Shown: positions 1 to 7,077 of the stretch, piece by piece
How positions within the stretch are numbered: position 1 is the stretch's first letter
Layout: each line of letters opens with the position of its first letter
Assembly (NCBI GenBank): GCA_024763135.1
Contig: JANTGD010000152.1
Location: 1-8,033 of the forward strand
From: Thiotrichales bacterium
GTDB lineage: Bacteria; Pseudomonadota; Gammaproteobacteria; UWMA-0217
DNA length: 8,033 nucleotides
Direction: 5' to 3'
Notes under the pieces: model-generated
What the model saw: the letters and a program-made list of their open reading frames with translations, nothing else
The model's database searches: none
What the model was told of the DNA's origin: nothing
Program-made: the position numbers and the translations under genes

Positions 1-164
1 TCACCATAGGACCACTATGATTCATAAAAACAAAACCACATCTAACCCCTTGATGACTCACTGATACAGACAGTTTGGGCTTGGCGGTGTACTAGTATAG
101 ATCGTCGTAGTAACAGCATGGATCTCAATCAGACCAACCGCTTCAGCAAACTGGACACTTCACT
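1..164. other. Non-coding region downstream of metH
   Basis: No gene is visible here on either strand; every frame is closed quickly by stops. The only structures I see are an 8-bp palindrome (TACTAGTA, 90-97) and a small inverted repeat at the edge (CATAG 5-9 with CTATG 15-19). Neither is followed by a T-run in the direction of metH transcription, so I cannot identify an intrinsic terminator for metH in this stretch. Confidence 0.6.
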
Positions 165-3100
165 TCATGTCTGCTTATCGGGATCATAGGCCAGACTGGG
201 TGCAAGCCACCGCTCTACCTCTTCAAGTGGCATACCCTTACGTTTTGCGTAGTCCTGAACCTGGTCCTTATTAATGAGTCCCACTGCAAAATACTTGGCC
301 TGTGGATGCGCGAAGTACAGACCACTCACCGCAGCTGTCGGTACCATCGCCTTGGATTCTGTCAACCAGATTCCGGTGTGAACCTCGGCATCGAGCGCCT
401 CCCAGAGCAAATCCTTTTCGCTATGATCCGGAGCAGCCGGATATCCCATGGCAGGCCGGATCCCCTGATAGGCTTCGGCGATCAGTGCGGTATTGTCCAG
501 AGACTCGTCGGCGGCATAGCCCCAGATTTCTTTGCGGACCTTGGCATGCAGCCATTCAGCCAAAGCTTCGGCCAGACGATCCGCCAGGGCTTTGAGCATC
601 AGAGCAGAGTAGTCGTCGTGTTCGGCTTCGAATGCGGCAATTTTTTCGTCGATACCAATCCCTGCGGTACACGCAAACGCACCGATATAATCGGCCTTCC
701 CAGTATGCTTGGGCGCAACAAAGTCCGCGAGACTTTCATTGTACCGGCCTGCAGGCTGCTTACCCTGTTTGCGTAAAAAATGAAAAACCGTCCGCAGCTC
801 GCTACGAGCTTCATCGGTATACACTTCCACATCATCTCCCACCGAATTGGCAGGAAAGATGGCCACAACGGCTTTCGCCCGCAACCACTTTTCATGGATG
901 ATTTGATCCAGCATTGCTTGCGCATCGGCGTAGAGCTTACCTGCCTCTTCCCCCTTTTCAGGATCCTCAAGAATCTTGGGGAAACGGCCTTTGAGCTGCC
1001 AGGCATGAAAAAAGAATGTCCAATCAATGTAATCTCGCAGCGCCTCAAGTGGTACATCATCGAACACCTGAAACATGGTCCGCGGCACGGGTGGCTGGTA
1101 AGTTTCCCAGTCTATCGGAGTGGGGTTCTCTCTGGCTTGATCGATCGATAGCAAATGCTTGGCGTTGTTTTTATTCGCACGTCTCATGCGCACGTCTGCA
1201 TACTCAGCACGCAGCGATTCCAACAAGGCAGGCTTTTGTTCGGCCGACAGCAACGTGGAAGCCACACCCACTGCGCGTGAGGCGTCGGCCACATACACCA
1301 CGCCATTGGCATACTGCGGTTCGATCTTTACGGCAGTATGCGCCTTCGAAGTCGTTGCGCCACCGATCATCAGAGGTATTTGAAATCCTTGCCGTGTCAT
1401 TTCTTTTGCAACATGCACCATCTCATCAAGCGATGGCGTGATTAACCCGGAAAGCCCGATAATATCCACTTCAGATTCACGTGCCGTTTGCAGAATTTTT
1501 TCCGCCGGCACCATGACCCCCAGATCGATCACTTCGTAGTTATTACACTGCAAGACAACGCCAACGATATTCTTGCCAATATCATGTACGTCCCCTTTTA
1601 CCGTGGCCATCAAGATCTTACCCTCGCTCTTGGCAGCACATTCAGCCTTTTCCGCCTCCAGGTAGGGTTGCAGATAGGCCACCGCTTTTTTCATCACCCG
1701 CGCCGATTTAACGACCTGTGGTAAAAACATTTTGCCTTGCGCAAATAAATCACCGACGACATTCATACCATCCATTAGCGGGCCTTCAATCACATCCAAT
1801 GGCCGGGTTGCGGCCTGACGCGCTTCTTCCGTATCGGCGTCGATGAATTCTGTAATCCCCTTGACCAACGCATGCTGAAGACGCTTGGTGACCGGCCATT
1901 CACGCCACTCGGGATGTTCCTCCTTTTTGGCCGATTCCCCCGACGCCACGTACTTAGGCGCCAACTCCACCAATCGCTCCCCTGCCTCCGGGTAGCGATT
2001 GAGCACAACATCTTCGACTGCATTGCGCAACTCCTCCGGCAAATCATCATAGACCGCAAGCTGACCGGCGTTGACAATCCCCATGTCCATCCCGGCCTTA
2101 ATAGCGTGGTAAAGGAACACAGCATGGATCGCCTCTCGCACGGTATTGTTACCACGAAACGAGAAAGAGACGTTGGATACACCGCCTGAGACGAGCGCGT
2201 GGGGCAGCGTCTGTTTGATGGTTCGAGTCGCCTCGATAAAATCGACACCATAGTTGTTATGTTCTTCAATGCCGGTGGCGATGGCAAAGATATTGGGGTC
2301 GAAGATAATGTCTTCAGGAGGATACGTTTCTTCATCCACCAAGATACGATATGCTCGGGTGCAGATTTCGACTTTACGCGCTTGACTGTCGGCCTGACCC
2401 TGCTCGTCAAACGCCATCACCACAATCGCCGCGCCGTAACGACGACACAAACGCGCCTGCTCACGAAATTTCTGCTCGCCTTCTTTGAGCGAAATTGAAT
2501 TAACTATGGGTTTGCCCTGAATACATTGCAGGCCTGCTTCGATGATCTCCCATTTCGATGAGTCGATCATAAATGGTACCCGTGCAATCTCGGGCTCTCC
2601 TGCGCAGAGGTTTAAAAATCGCACCATCGCCGCTTTGCCATCGAGCATCCCCTCATCCATATTGATGTCGATGATCTGCGCGCCGTTTTCCACTTGTAAG
2701 CGGCAGACATCCAGCGCTTCTTCATAGGCCTCATTCAAAATGAGCCGCTTGAACTTGGCCGAACCCGTCACATTAGCTCGTTCACCGACATTGACGAACA
2801 GAGAATCCTTATCGATATTCAAGGGTTCCAGTCCCGACAAGCGGCAGGCGACTGGCAACTCGGGCAATCGGCGCGGCGCCTTCCCCTCGATGGCCTCGGC
2901 AATAGCGCGGATGTGGGCAGGGGTGTTACCACAACAGCCTCCCACAATATTCAAAAAACCTGCATCAGCCCATTCTCCTATGTGCTCGGCCATATCCTCC
3001 GGACTGAGATCGTATTCGCCGAACTCATTGGGCAACCCGGCATTGGGGTAGGCAGAAACATATGTCTCCGAGACGCGAGATATCTCCTCCACGTATTGAC

Positions 3101-3863
3101 GCAACAAATCAGGGCCCAGCGCGCAGTTCAAGCCGATCGCCAAAGGACTGGCATGACGCATACTGTTATAGAAGGCCTCCGTAGTTTGCCCGGACAAAGT
3201 TCTCCCAGACTGATCGGTGATCGTACCGGAAATGATCAGTGGTAGACGCTTGCCTGTCTCAGCAAAAACCTGTTCGCAGGCAAAAACGGCTGCCTTGGCA
3301 TTGAGCGTATCGAAGATCGTCTCGATCAGTAGCAAATCCACCCCCCCCGCCATTAGCCCTCGCACGGCTTCTGCATAGGCGTCGGCCAACTCGTGAAAGG
3401 TAATGTTCCGAGCGCCAGGATCATTGACATCAGGCGAAATCGAAGCGGTGCGATTGGTCGGTCCCAATCCTCCCGCTACAAACCGGGGTCGCTCTGGCGT
3501 CGTATACCGATCCGCGGCTGCGCGAGCAATTTGGGCAGAGACTTCATTGAGCTCATAGGCCAACTCCTGCATATCGTAGTCGGCCATAGCGACCCGTGTG
3601 GCGCTAAAGGTATTGGTCTCGATAATATCGGAACCCGCCTCGAGATACTGTTCGTGGATCTGCGTAATCAAATCGGGGCGTGTAAGAGACAACAAATCAT
3701 TGTTCCCCGCGACATCCAAATGCCAGTCCTTAAAGCGCTCACCGCGGAAATCCGCTTCGCTCAGATGAAAGGTTTGAATCATGGTGCCATAAGCACCATC
3801 GAGCAAAACAATCTTCTCTTTGAGGAGGGTTTTGAGGCGTTGTATAGCGGGTGTGTCGGTCAT
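165..3863 (-). CDS. metH: Cobalamin-dependent methionine synthase (5-methyltetrahydrofolate--homocysteine methyltransferase)
   Basis: This cytoplasmic enzyme moves the methyl group of 5-methyltetrahydrofolate to homocysteine through methylcobalamin, the last step of methionine synthesis. At 1232 residues it is full length (the E. coli enzyme is 1227), and all modules appear in order. The homocysteine domain (about 1-330) has the zinc ligands C247 in NCALG and C310/C311 in GGCCGN. The folate/pterin-binding domain is about 350-620. The cap is about 650-740. The B12-binding domain has GDVHDIG at 757-763, with H760 as the lower cobalt ligand, then SGLITPS (805-811) and GGATTS (834-839). The C-terminal AdoMet reactivation domain has RPAMGY (R1136-Y1141) and D947. 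The ATG start fits because the N-terminus (LLDGAYGTMIQ) aligns with the E. coli protein. The Shine-Dalgarno is weak: no AGGAG-like stretch lies in the 17 bases before the ATG. The gene is transcribed alone, divergently from the unknown gene at 4105. I see no frameshift or missing catalytic residue. Confidence 0.98.
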   Translation of the reverse strand: MTDTPAIQRLKTLLKEKIVLLDGAYGTMIQTFHLSEADFRGERFKDWHLDVAGNNDLLSLTRPDLITQIHEQYLEAGSDIIETNTFSATRVAMADYDMQELAYELNEVSAQIARAAADRYTTPERPRFVAGGLGPTNRTASISPDVNDPGARNITFHELADAYAEAVRGLMAGGVDLLLIETIFDTLNAKAAVFACEQVFAETGKRLPLIISGTITDQSGRTLSGQTTEAFYNSMRHASPLAIGLNCALGPDLLRQYVEEISRVSETYVSAYPNAGLPNEFGEYDLSPEDMAEHIGEWADAGFLNIVGGCCGNTPAHIRAIAEAIEGKAPRRLPELPVACRLSGLEPLNIDKDSLFVNVGERANVTGSAKFKRLILNEAYEEALDVCRLQVENGAQIIDINMDEGMLDGKAAMVRFLNLCAGEPEIARVPFMIDSSKWEIIEAGLQCIQGKPIVNSISLKEGEQKFREQARLCRRYGAAIVVMAFDEQGQADSQARKVEICTRAYRILVDEETYPPEDIIFDPNIFAIATGIEEHNNYGVDFIEATRTIKQTLPHALVSGGVSNVSFSFRGNNTVREAIHAVFLYHAIKAGMDMGIVNAGQLAVYDDLPEELRNAVEDVVLNRYPEAGERLVELAPKYVASGESAKKEEHPEWREWPVTKRLQHALVKGITEFIDADTEEARQAATRPLDVIEGPLMDGMNVVGDLFAQGKMFLPQVVKSARVMKKAVAYLQPYLEAEKAECAAKSEGKILMATVKGDVHDIGKNIVGVVLQCNNYEVIDLGVMVPAEKILQTARESEVDIIGLSGLITPSLDEMVHVAKEMTRQGFQIPLMIGGATTSKAHTAVKIEPQYANGVVYVADASRAVGVASTLLSAEQKPALLESLRAEYADVRMRRANKNNAKHLLSIDQARENPTPIDWETYQPPVPRTMFQVFDDVPLEALRDYIDWTFFFHAWQLKGRFPKILEDPEKGEEAGKLYADAQAMLDQIIHEKWLRAKAVVAIFPANSVGDDVEVYTDEARSELRTVFHFLRKQGKQPAGRYNESLADFVAPKHTGKADYIGAFACTAGIGIDEKIAAFEAEHDDYSALMLKALADRLAEALAEWLHAKVRKEIWGYAADESLDNTALIAEAYQGIRPAMGYPAAPDHSEKDLLWEALDAEVHTGIWLTESKAMVPTAAVSGLYFAHPQAKYFAVGLINKDQVQDYAKRKGMPLEEVERWLAPSLAYDPDKQT

Positions 3864-3892
3864 AGCAACAAAGGTCTGGGAATAAAGTGACG

Positions 3893-3921
3893 ATTATACA
3901 AGGTCTCTTCGGGAAAAGGCC
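3893..3921 (-). promoter_or_regulatory. Likely metH promoter (-10 box TATAAT)
   Basis: On the minus strand a perfect TATAAT lies at 3898-3893, about 30 bases upstream of the metH ATG. Transcription would start near 3886 and give a leader of only about 20 bases. With a 17-bp spacer the -35 position (3921-3916) reads GGCCTT, a poor match. The promoter may therefore need an activator, or the box could be fortuitous. I found no MetJ-box tandem or clear MetR-type TGAA-N5-TTCA site. Confidence 0.45.
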
Positions 3922-4089
3922 GCCAACTTGAAACCCCCTTCCTGCAAGGGACTAAAACGAGAGCCCCTGCACAAATTTCACCGACTTGGGATTCAAGTTC
4001 GTCCACTTGCCGTCGATAACCTTCCTTGAGCCTGCCCGTGTGTAGATTGTGGCTACCATCGGGTCGGTTCATCATAATAATAACAACGC
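3899..4089. other. Divergent intergenic region between metH and the unknown gene
   Basis: I see no convincing gene here. On the minus strand an open frame of 71 codons (4075-3860) runs through it into the metH start, but its second half reads through the promoter-like region and it has no clear ribosome site. The segment contains ACTTG at 3984-3988, CAAGT at 3994-3998 and ACTTG at 4005-4009, so the middle copy could pair with either neighbour. A short inverted repeat lies at 3937-3950 (CCCTT with AAGGG). I looked for SAH and cobalamin riboswitch landmarks and did not recognise any. Confidence 0.4.
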
Positions 4090-4093
4090 TTGC

Positions 4094-4099
4094 AAGAGG
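4094..4099 (+). promoter_or_regulatory. Ribosome binding site AAGAGG fixing the start at 4105
   Basis: AAGAGG lies 5 bases before the ATG at 4105. The frame could also open at a TTG at 4090, but that codon sits upstream of this site and has no Shine-Dalgarno of its own. The ATG at 4105 is therefore the better start. Confidence 0.7.
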
Positions 4100-4104
4100 T
4101 TTTT

Positions 4105-4422
4105 ATGCTGATCGATACAGCTGAAGTTCTCGAGCAGCGCAAGTTATATAATCGAATGCCAGGAGTAAGTTTCGGTAACTTGTGCTTCGGTTTCATGCCG
4201 GCCTTCAAGGATTTCGATACCGGAGAAACACACCTATCACTCAACTCAGATGGCAGTGTAGCGCTCATCCATTCGTTGGATGGCCTGCCCCTGGACTGGA
4301 TCACCGGCTGGGACAGTCATGGAAGAGCCACAGAACTGAAGGAAACTGTCGGCGCAGGATTTCTTCGAGGCGTAGAATTCTACACCTTGGCGGATCTTGA
4401 AGAGTTCGATTGTGATGATTAA
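4105..4422 (+). CDS. Conserved-looking hypothetical protein, 105 residues
   Basis: I do not recognise a named family. The protein begins MLIDTAEVLEQRKLYNRMPG and is acidic, ending in EEFDCDD. It has no signal peptide, no membrane segment and no obvious catalytic motif. The centre is rich in aromatic residues and turns: FGNLCFGFMPAF, then a DTGETHLS strand-like stretch, then LPLDWITGWD. This looks like a small soluble mostly-beta fold. The later part (GAGFLRGVEFYTLADLEEF) has the look of a conserved end. It is convincing as a gene because it has a good ribosome site, normal protein-like composition and a strong terminator 21 bases after its stop. It is monocistronic, sitting between divergent metH and the pomAB operon, with no functional link to either that I can show. 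Function unknown. Confidence 0.8.
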   Translation: MLIDTAEVLEQRKLYNRMPGVSFGNLCFGFMPAFKDFDTGETHLSLNSDGSVALIHSLDGLPLDWITGWDSHGRATELKETVGAGFLRGVEFYTLADLEEFDCDD

Positions 4423-4443
4423 CCGATTTCTGGCGAAATTGGG

Positions 4444-4474
4444 ATGGCCATGAAGCAATTCATGGCCATTTTTT
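4444..4474 (+). terminator. Intrinsic terminator of the hypothetical gene
   Basis: A perfect 11-bp stem (4444-4454 pairing with 4459-4469) closes on a GCAA tetraloop (4455-4458) and is followed directly by a T-run (4469-4474). It lies 21 bases after the stop codon of the 4105-4422 gene. There is no T-run on the other side, so it works in the plus direction only. It insulates the following pomAB operon from read-through. Confidence 0.93.
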
Positions 4475-4552
4475 ATGCGCTTTCCTTTCCCATCACAACT
4501 TCACTCCCCAGCCAGTTGATCCCTAGAATCACACCGCTGGGTGCGCGCAAAC

Positions 4553-4579
4553 TAAATTTTTTATTTCCCTTGCCGATGA
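4553..4579 (+). promoter_or_regulatory. Sigma-28 (FliA) flagellar promoter for pomAB
   Basis: TAAATTTT at 4553-4560 is followed after exactly 11 bases by GCCGATGA at 4572-4579. The enterobacterial FliA consensus is TAAAGTTT-N11-GCCGATAA, so each half matches 7 of 8 bases and the spacing is exact. Transcription would start around 4586, giving a leader of about 80 bases before pomA. This places pomAB with the late flagellar genes, as expected for stator genes. The assignment rests on the match and on the neighbouring gene's function; no transcript data are available. Confidence 0.85.
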
Positions 4580-4598
4580 CATGCCCAAGACACTTGGT

Positions 4599-4623
4599 CG
4601 CGAGTGGATGCGGAACACTCGCG
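4599..4623 (+). other. Hairpin in the pomA leader
   Basis: CGCGAGTG (4599-4606) pairs perfectly with CACTCGCG (4616-4623) around a 9-base loop. It falls inside the predicted pomA 5' leader, 44 bases before the start codon. No T-run follows, so it is not an intrinsic terminator. It could protect the 5' end of the mRNA or bind a regulator; the role is unknown. Confidence 0.6.
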
Positions 4624-4655
4624 TTCCCCTGACATAAAAAACGACAGGAATTTTC

Positions 4656-4660
4656 AGGAG
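4656..4660 (+). promoter_or_regulatory. Ribosome binding site AGGAG for the GTG start of pomA
   Basis: AGGAG lies 7 bases before GTG at 4668. The N-terminus read from that codon (MDLATLIG) matches the start of Vibrio-type PomA, so the GTG is the true start although it is not an ATG. Confidence 0.85.
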
Positions 4661-4667
4661 CAGCATA

Positions 4668-5432
4668 GTGGATTTGGCAACTCTTATAGGGATTATTGGC
4701 GCACTCGGCGTCATTATCAGCTCTATCGTACTGGGCGGTAGTGCGTCTACATTTCTTAATGTTCCCAGTATCATCGTCGTCGTCGGGGGTACCTTCGCCG
4801 TGACCCTCATGCAAATTTCCATCGGCCAGTTCATCGGCTCTTTCAAGGTCGCGATGAAAGCATTCCTGCATCCGACCAATGACCCGGAAAAACTCATTGA
4901 AGAAGCCGTTGAACTCGCTGGCGTTGCCCGTAAAGAAGGGATTCTGGCGCTGGAAGGGAAACCAATTTCACATCCCTTTCTACAGACTGGGGTACGCATG
5001 TGTATCGATGGGCACGCCGGAGAAATCGTGCAGAAAATGCTCACCAAAGATATCAACCTAGAAATCGAACGGCAAAAAACCGGCATTAAAATGTTTCAGT
5101 CTGTAGGCGATTCGGCACCGGCTATGGGAATGATCGGCACATTGATCGGCCTAGTGCAAATGCTCGCAAATATGGACGATCCAAAATCCATCGGTCCTGC
5201 CATGGCAGTTGCACTACTCACTACACTCTATGGCGCGGTGATAGCCAACGCAATCGCCTTACCCATTGCAGAAAAACTTAAAGCGCTCAGCGCCGATGAA
5301 AGATTGAATAAATTATTGATACTCGAATCGGTACAGGCAATCCAGGAAGGCACAAATCCGCGCGTGCTCAAGCAAATGCTAACCGCTTTCCTGCCAGAAG
5401 AAAAACGTAGCGAAGATAAGAAAAAGAAATAA
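4668..5432 (+). CDS. pomA: Flagellar motor stator protein PomA (MotA family, sodium type)
   Basis: PomA is the inner-membrane stator subunit that, with PomB, forms the ion channel driving flagellar rotation. At 254 residues it is the size of Vibrio PomA (253) rather than of the longer E. coli MotA (295). Four membrane segments are visible: about 5-23, 31-52, 149-168 and 175-200. Between the second and third lies the large cytoplasmic loop that contacts FliG, with charged residues R88, K89 and E96 at Vibrio positions. Vibrio E97 and E99 are replaced by G97 and P99. D148, P151, T158 and T186, which line the ion path in Vibrio PomA, occupy the same numbers here. This supports sodium rather than proton use, by inference. 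The start is GTG with a good AGGAG. The C-terminus is a lysine-rich tail (EDKKKK). pomB follows after 18 bases, so the two are co-transcribed, likely from the sigma-28 promoter at 4553. Confidence 0.96.
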   Translation: MDLATLIGIIGALGVIISSIVLGGSASTFLNVPSIIVVVGGTFAVTLMQISIGQFIGSFKVAMKAFLHPTNDPEKLIEEAVELAGVARKEGILALEGKPISHPFLQTGVRMCIDGHAGEIVQKMLTKDINLEIERQKTGIKMFQSVGDSAPAMGMIGTLIGLVQMLANMDDPKSIGPAMAVALLTTLYGAVIANAIALPIAEKLKALSADERLNKLLILESVQAIQEGTNPRVLKQMLTAFLPEEKRSEDKKKK

Positions 5433-5450
5433 ACACAGGAGGCCGTCATC

Positions 5451-6356
5451 ATGAATGACGATACTGCACCAGAAGAAGAATGTCCCGCGGGGCTTCCAGG
5501 ATGGCTAGCTACCTTTGCCGATCTGATGTCACTGTTAATGTGCTTCTTTGTACTGCTACTATCATTTTCGGTTATGGACGCTGAGAAATACAAACAAGTG
5601 GCGGGGTCCATGAAAATGGCTTTTGGTGTGCAGGACCAGATTAAGGCAGAAGAGATTCCTAAAGGCACCAGTATCATTGCGCAGGAATACAGCCCCGGCC
5701 GTCCTGATCCAACACCAATTAAGATTATTCAACAGCAGACAATCGATACCGTCAAGGAGAATATTGAAACCATTGACCCGGTCACCGAAACCGTCGCCGA
5801 AGTTGTCGAAATGATGATCGAACAATTAGAAGAGGAAATAAAAGAGGGCCTGTTGGAGCTAGAAGTAGATGAGCACAATGTCATGGTGCGTATCAATGAA
5901 GAAGGTTCATTTCCATCCGGCAGCGCTCAATTAAATAGCACTTTTATTCCCGTACTGGATAAATTGGCAAAATTACTCAATAAAGCACCGGGTACAATCG
6001 TAGTCGCAGGGCATACCGATGACATCCCAATCTCCACCTACCGTTACCCATCCAACTGGGTATTGTCTGCTGATCGTGCGGCGCACGTGGTGCACTATCT
6101 GACCAGCCACGGAGTCAAGGACCATAGACGCTTGCAGATTCGAGCTTTTGCGGATGCACGTCCGTTGGCACCGAATAATACACGGGAAAACCGCGCCAAG
6201 AACCGACGCATTGAAATCAATATCAACACTGAGGGTGAAGGATCGATCAACTTGCTCGATAACAATGAACCAGACTCCGCGGAAGATGCGGGACTACAAA
6301 CCTCAAGCGCGGTTCTACAAGCATCTGAAAATATTGAAGCAATCGCTCGACCGTAA
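5451..6356 (+). CDS. pomB: Flagellar motor stator protein PomB (MotB family, OmpA-like C-terminus)
   Basis: PomB carries the ion-binding aspartate and anchors the PomA/PomB stator to peptidoglycan. The 301-residue protein has a short cytoplasmic N-terminus, then one membrane helix (about 19-41) starting in TFADLMSLLM, with D24 at the position of the essential Vibrio aspartate. Residues about 43-60 (AEKYKQVAGSMKMAFG) correspond to the plug. The segment 68-97 (KGTSIIAQE, PGRPDPTP) strongly resembles other PomB proteins as I remember them. A glutamate-rich linker spans about 100-140. The OmpA/MotB peptidoglycan-binding domain (about 143-258) shows AGHTDD, SNWVLSADRA and ENRAKNRRIEI. A poorly conserved acidic tail of roughly 40 residues follows. 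The start is ATG with a perfect AGGAGG (5437-5442) 8 bases upstream, 18 bases after the pomA stop. Confidence 0.96.
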   Translation: MNDDTAPEEECPAGLPGWLATFADLMSLLMCFFVLLLSFSVMDAEKYKQVAGSMKMAFGVQDQIKAEEIPKGTSIIAQEYSPGRPDPTPIKIIQQQTIDTVKENIETIDPVTETVAEVVEMMIEQLEEEIKEGLLELEVDEHNVMVRINEEGSFPSGSAQLNSTFIPVLDKLAKLLNKAPGTIVVAGHTDDIPISTYRYPSNWVLSADRAAHVVHYLTSHGVKDHRRLQIRAFADARPLAPNNTRENRAKNRRIEININTEGEGSINLLDNNEPDSAEDAGLQTSSAVLQASENIEAIARP

Positions 6357-6501
6357 CAGTTTTTCGCAAACGGCTCGGCTGTTCATGCTTCGAGCGATAT
6401 CGCGGCTAGGAGAAGTGAAAAGTCTAGCCACCCGATAACTTAAACTAGACGATGTACTAGCGGCTTATAACAAGAACAGACAAATACAAGAGACTCAGGT
6501 C
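6357..6501 (+). other. Spacer between pomB and the PilZ gene
   Basis: This 145-base gap has no gene and no clear intrinsic terminator, so read-through from pomAB into the PilZ gene is possible. It contains a 10-bp perfect palindrome, GCGATATCGC (6394-6403). Next to it is an inverted repeat, GGCTAG (6404-6409) with CTAGCC (6424-6429) around 14 bases. No T-run follows either. Confidence 0.4.
6441..6467 (+). promoter_or_regulatory. Weak sigma-28-like sequence before the PilZ gene
   Basis: TAAACTAG (6441-6448), an 11-base gap and GCGGCTTA (6460-6467) match the FliA consensus at 5 of 8 bases in each half with exact spacing. The match is much poorer than the pomA promoter and may be chance. A TATAAC at 6468-6473 could instead be a sigma-70 -10 box, but I see no -35 at the right distance. 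Confidence 0.25.
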
Positions 6502-7077
6502 ATGACACACCCAACCAACAGGCGCGATTTCTTCCGGATTAACGACAATATCGGACTTACTATTAATCCATTGGAGGAAGATACCATTGATCTAGACTCG
6601 GTGTTCGAGAAGCGCCGAAAAGAATATGGTCTCGCCAATGAGTTTATTATCCAAAAAGAAAGACACCGCCCACTACTATTCAAAATACAGCAATCCGATC
6701 AGAATCTTGCAAAGTACATTGAGTTTCTGGAAGAAAACCTATTGTCACTGGCGATTATAAGCAACCGGCACATGACGGAGTTGCCAGACAAACCAGATCA
6801 CGCAGTCAATCTGAGTGGCAGCGGGTTGCGTTTTTTGAGTGACAAAGAGTGGAGCTCTGAATGCTTTTTGCAATTAAGCATCACCCTATTCCCCAACCTG
6901 CTCACCGTGTATGCCATTGGCAAGGTCTTGCGTAAGGAAAAAACTGCCAGCGGTAAATGGTCGATTGCGTTACGTTTTACGCACATTCATCATGCCGATA
7001 AGGAAGCTTTGGTAAGACATGTGCATGCGCGCCAATTAGCATCATTCAGAAATATGGCTAGTAACGAAAATTCTTGA
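6502..7077 (+). CDS. PilZ-domain protein, probable cyclic-di-GMP receptor
   Basis: This 191-residue soluble protein has the two PilZ signature motifs for binding cyclic-di-GMP. RxxxR is R8-R12 in RRDFFR near the N-terminus, and (D/N)xSxxG is N103-G108 in NLSGSG. The rest of the beta barrel follows (LRFLSDKEW, FLQLSITLF, YAIGKVLR, WSIALRFTHI), then a closing helix about 165-183 with HVHARQLASFR. The order fits PilZ, but about 90 residues separate the motifs instead of the more usual few tens. The insert includes a predicted helix at 66-88 (DQNLAKYIEFLEENLLSLAI). This resembles PilZ proteins of the tetrameric XCC6012 kind, which carry a helical insertion. Its place 145 bases after pomB suggests a motility-related role such as a YcgR- or FlgZ-like motor brake, but that is inference. 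The ATG start has AAGAG (6488-6492) 9 bases upstream, a modest site. Confidence 0.85.
   Translation: MTHPTNRRDFFRINDNIGLTINPLEEDTIDLDSVFEKRRKEYGLANEFIIQKERHRPLLFKIQQSDQNLAKYIEFLEENLLSLAIISNRHMTELPDKPDHAVNLSGSGLRFLSDKEWSSECFLQLSITLFPNLLTVYAIGKVLRKEKTASGKWSIALRFTHIHHADKEALVRHVHARQLASFRNMASNENS

Noticed and set aside
5..19. Small inverted repeat as a metH terminator
   Set aside because: It has a stem of only 5 bp and no T-run on the minus-strand side.
306..776. Long plus-strand open frames opposite metH (also 3393-3890 and 1872-2189)
   Set aside because: They are antisense shadows of a very well conserved gene, and their translations show no recognisable domain.
3860..4075. A 71-codon open frame on the minus strand running into the metH start
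   Set aside because: It has no clear ribosome site, passes through the metH -10 box and ends in an unconvincing tail. I treat it as chance, though its first half is not obviously random.
4090..4104. Alternative upstream TTG start for the 4105 gene
   Set aside because: The AAGAGG site lies after this codon and is correctly spaced for the ATG at 4105.
3864..4104. Possible SAH or cobalamin riboswitch ahead of metH
   Set aside because: These riboswitches are plausible upstream of metH, but I could not find their conserved boxes in this segment; the apparent leader after the TATAAT box is too short to hold one.
4444..4632. A 62-codon plus-strand open frame between the hypothetical gene and pomA
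   Set aside because: It starts inside the terminator stem, spans the sigma-28 promoter and leader hairpin, and has no ribosome site.
6394..6429. Palindrome GCGATATCGC and adjacent GGCTAG/CTAGCC repeat as a pomB terminator
   Set aside because: No T-run follows, and the palindrome has no loop unless several pairs open; there is not enough evidence to call a terminator.
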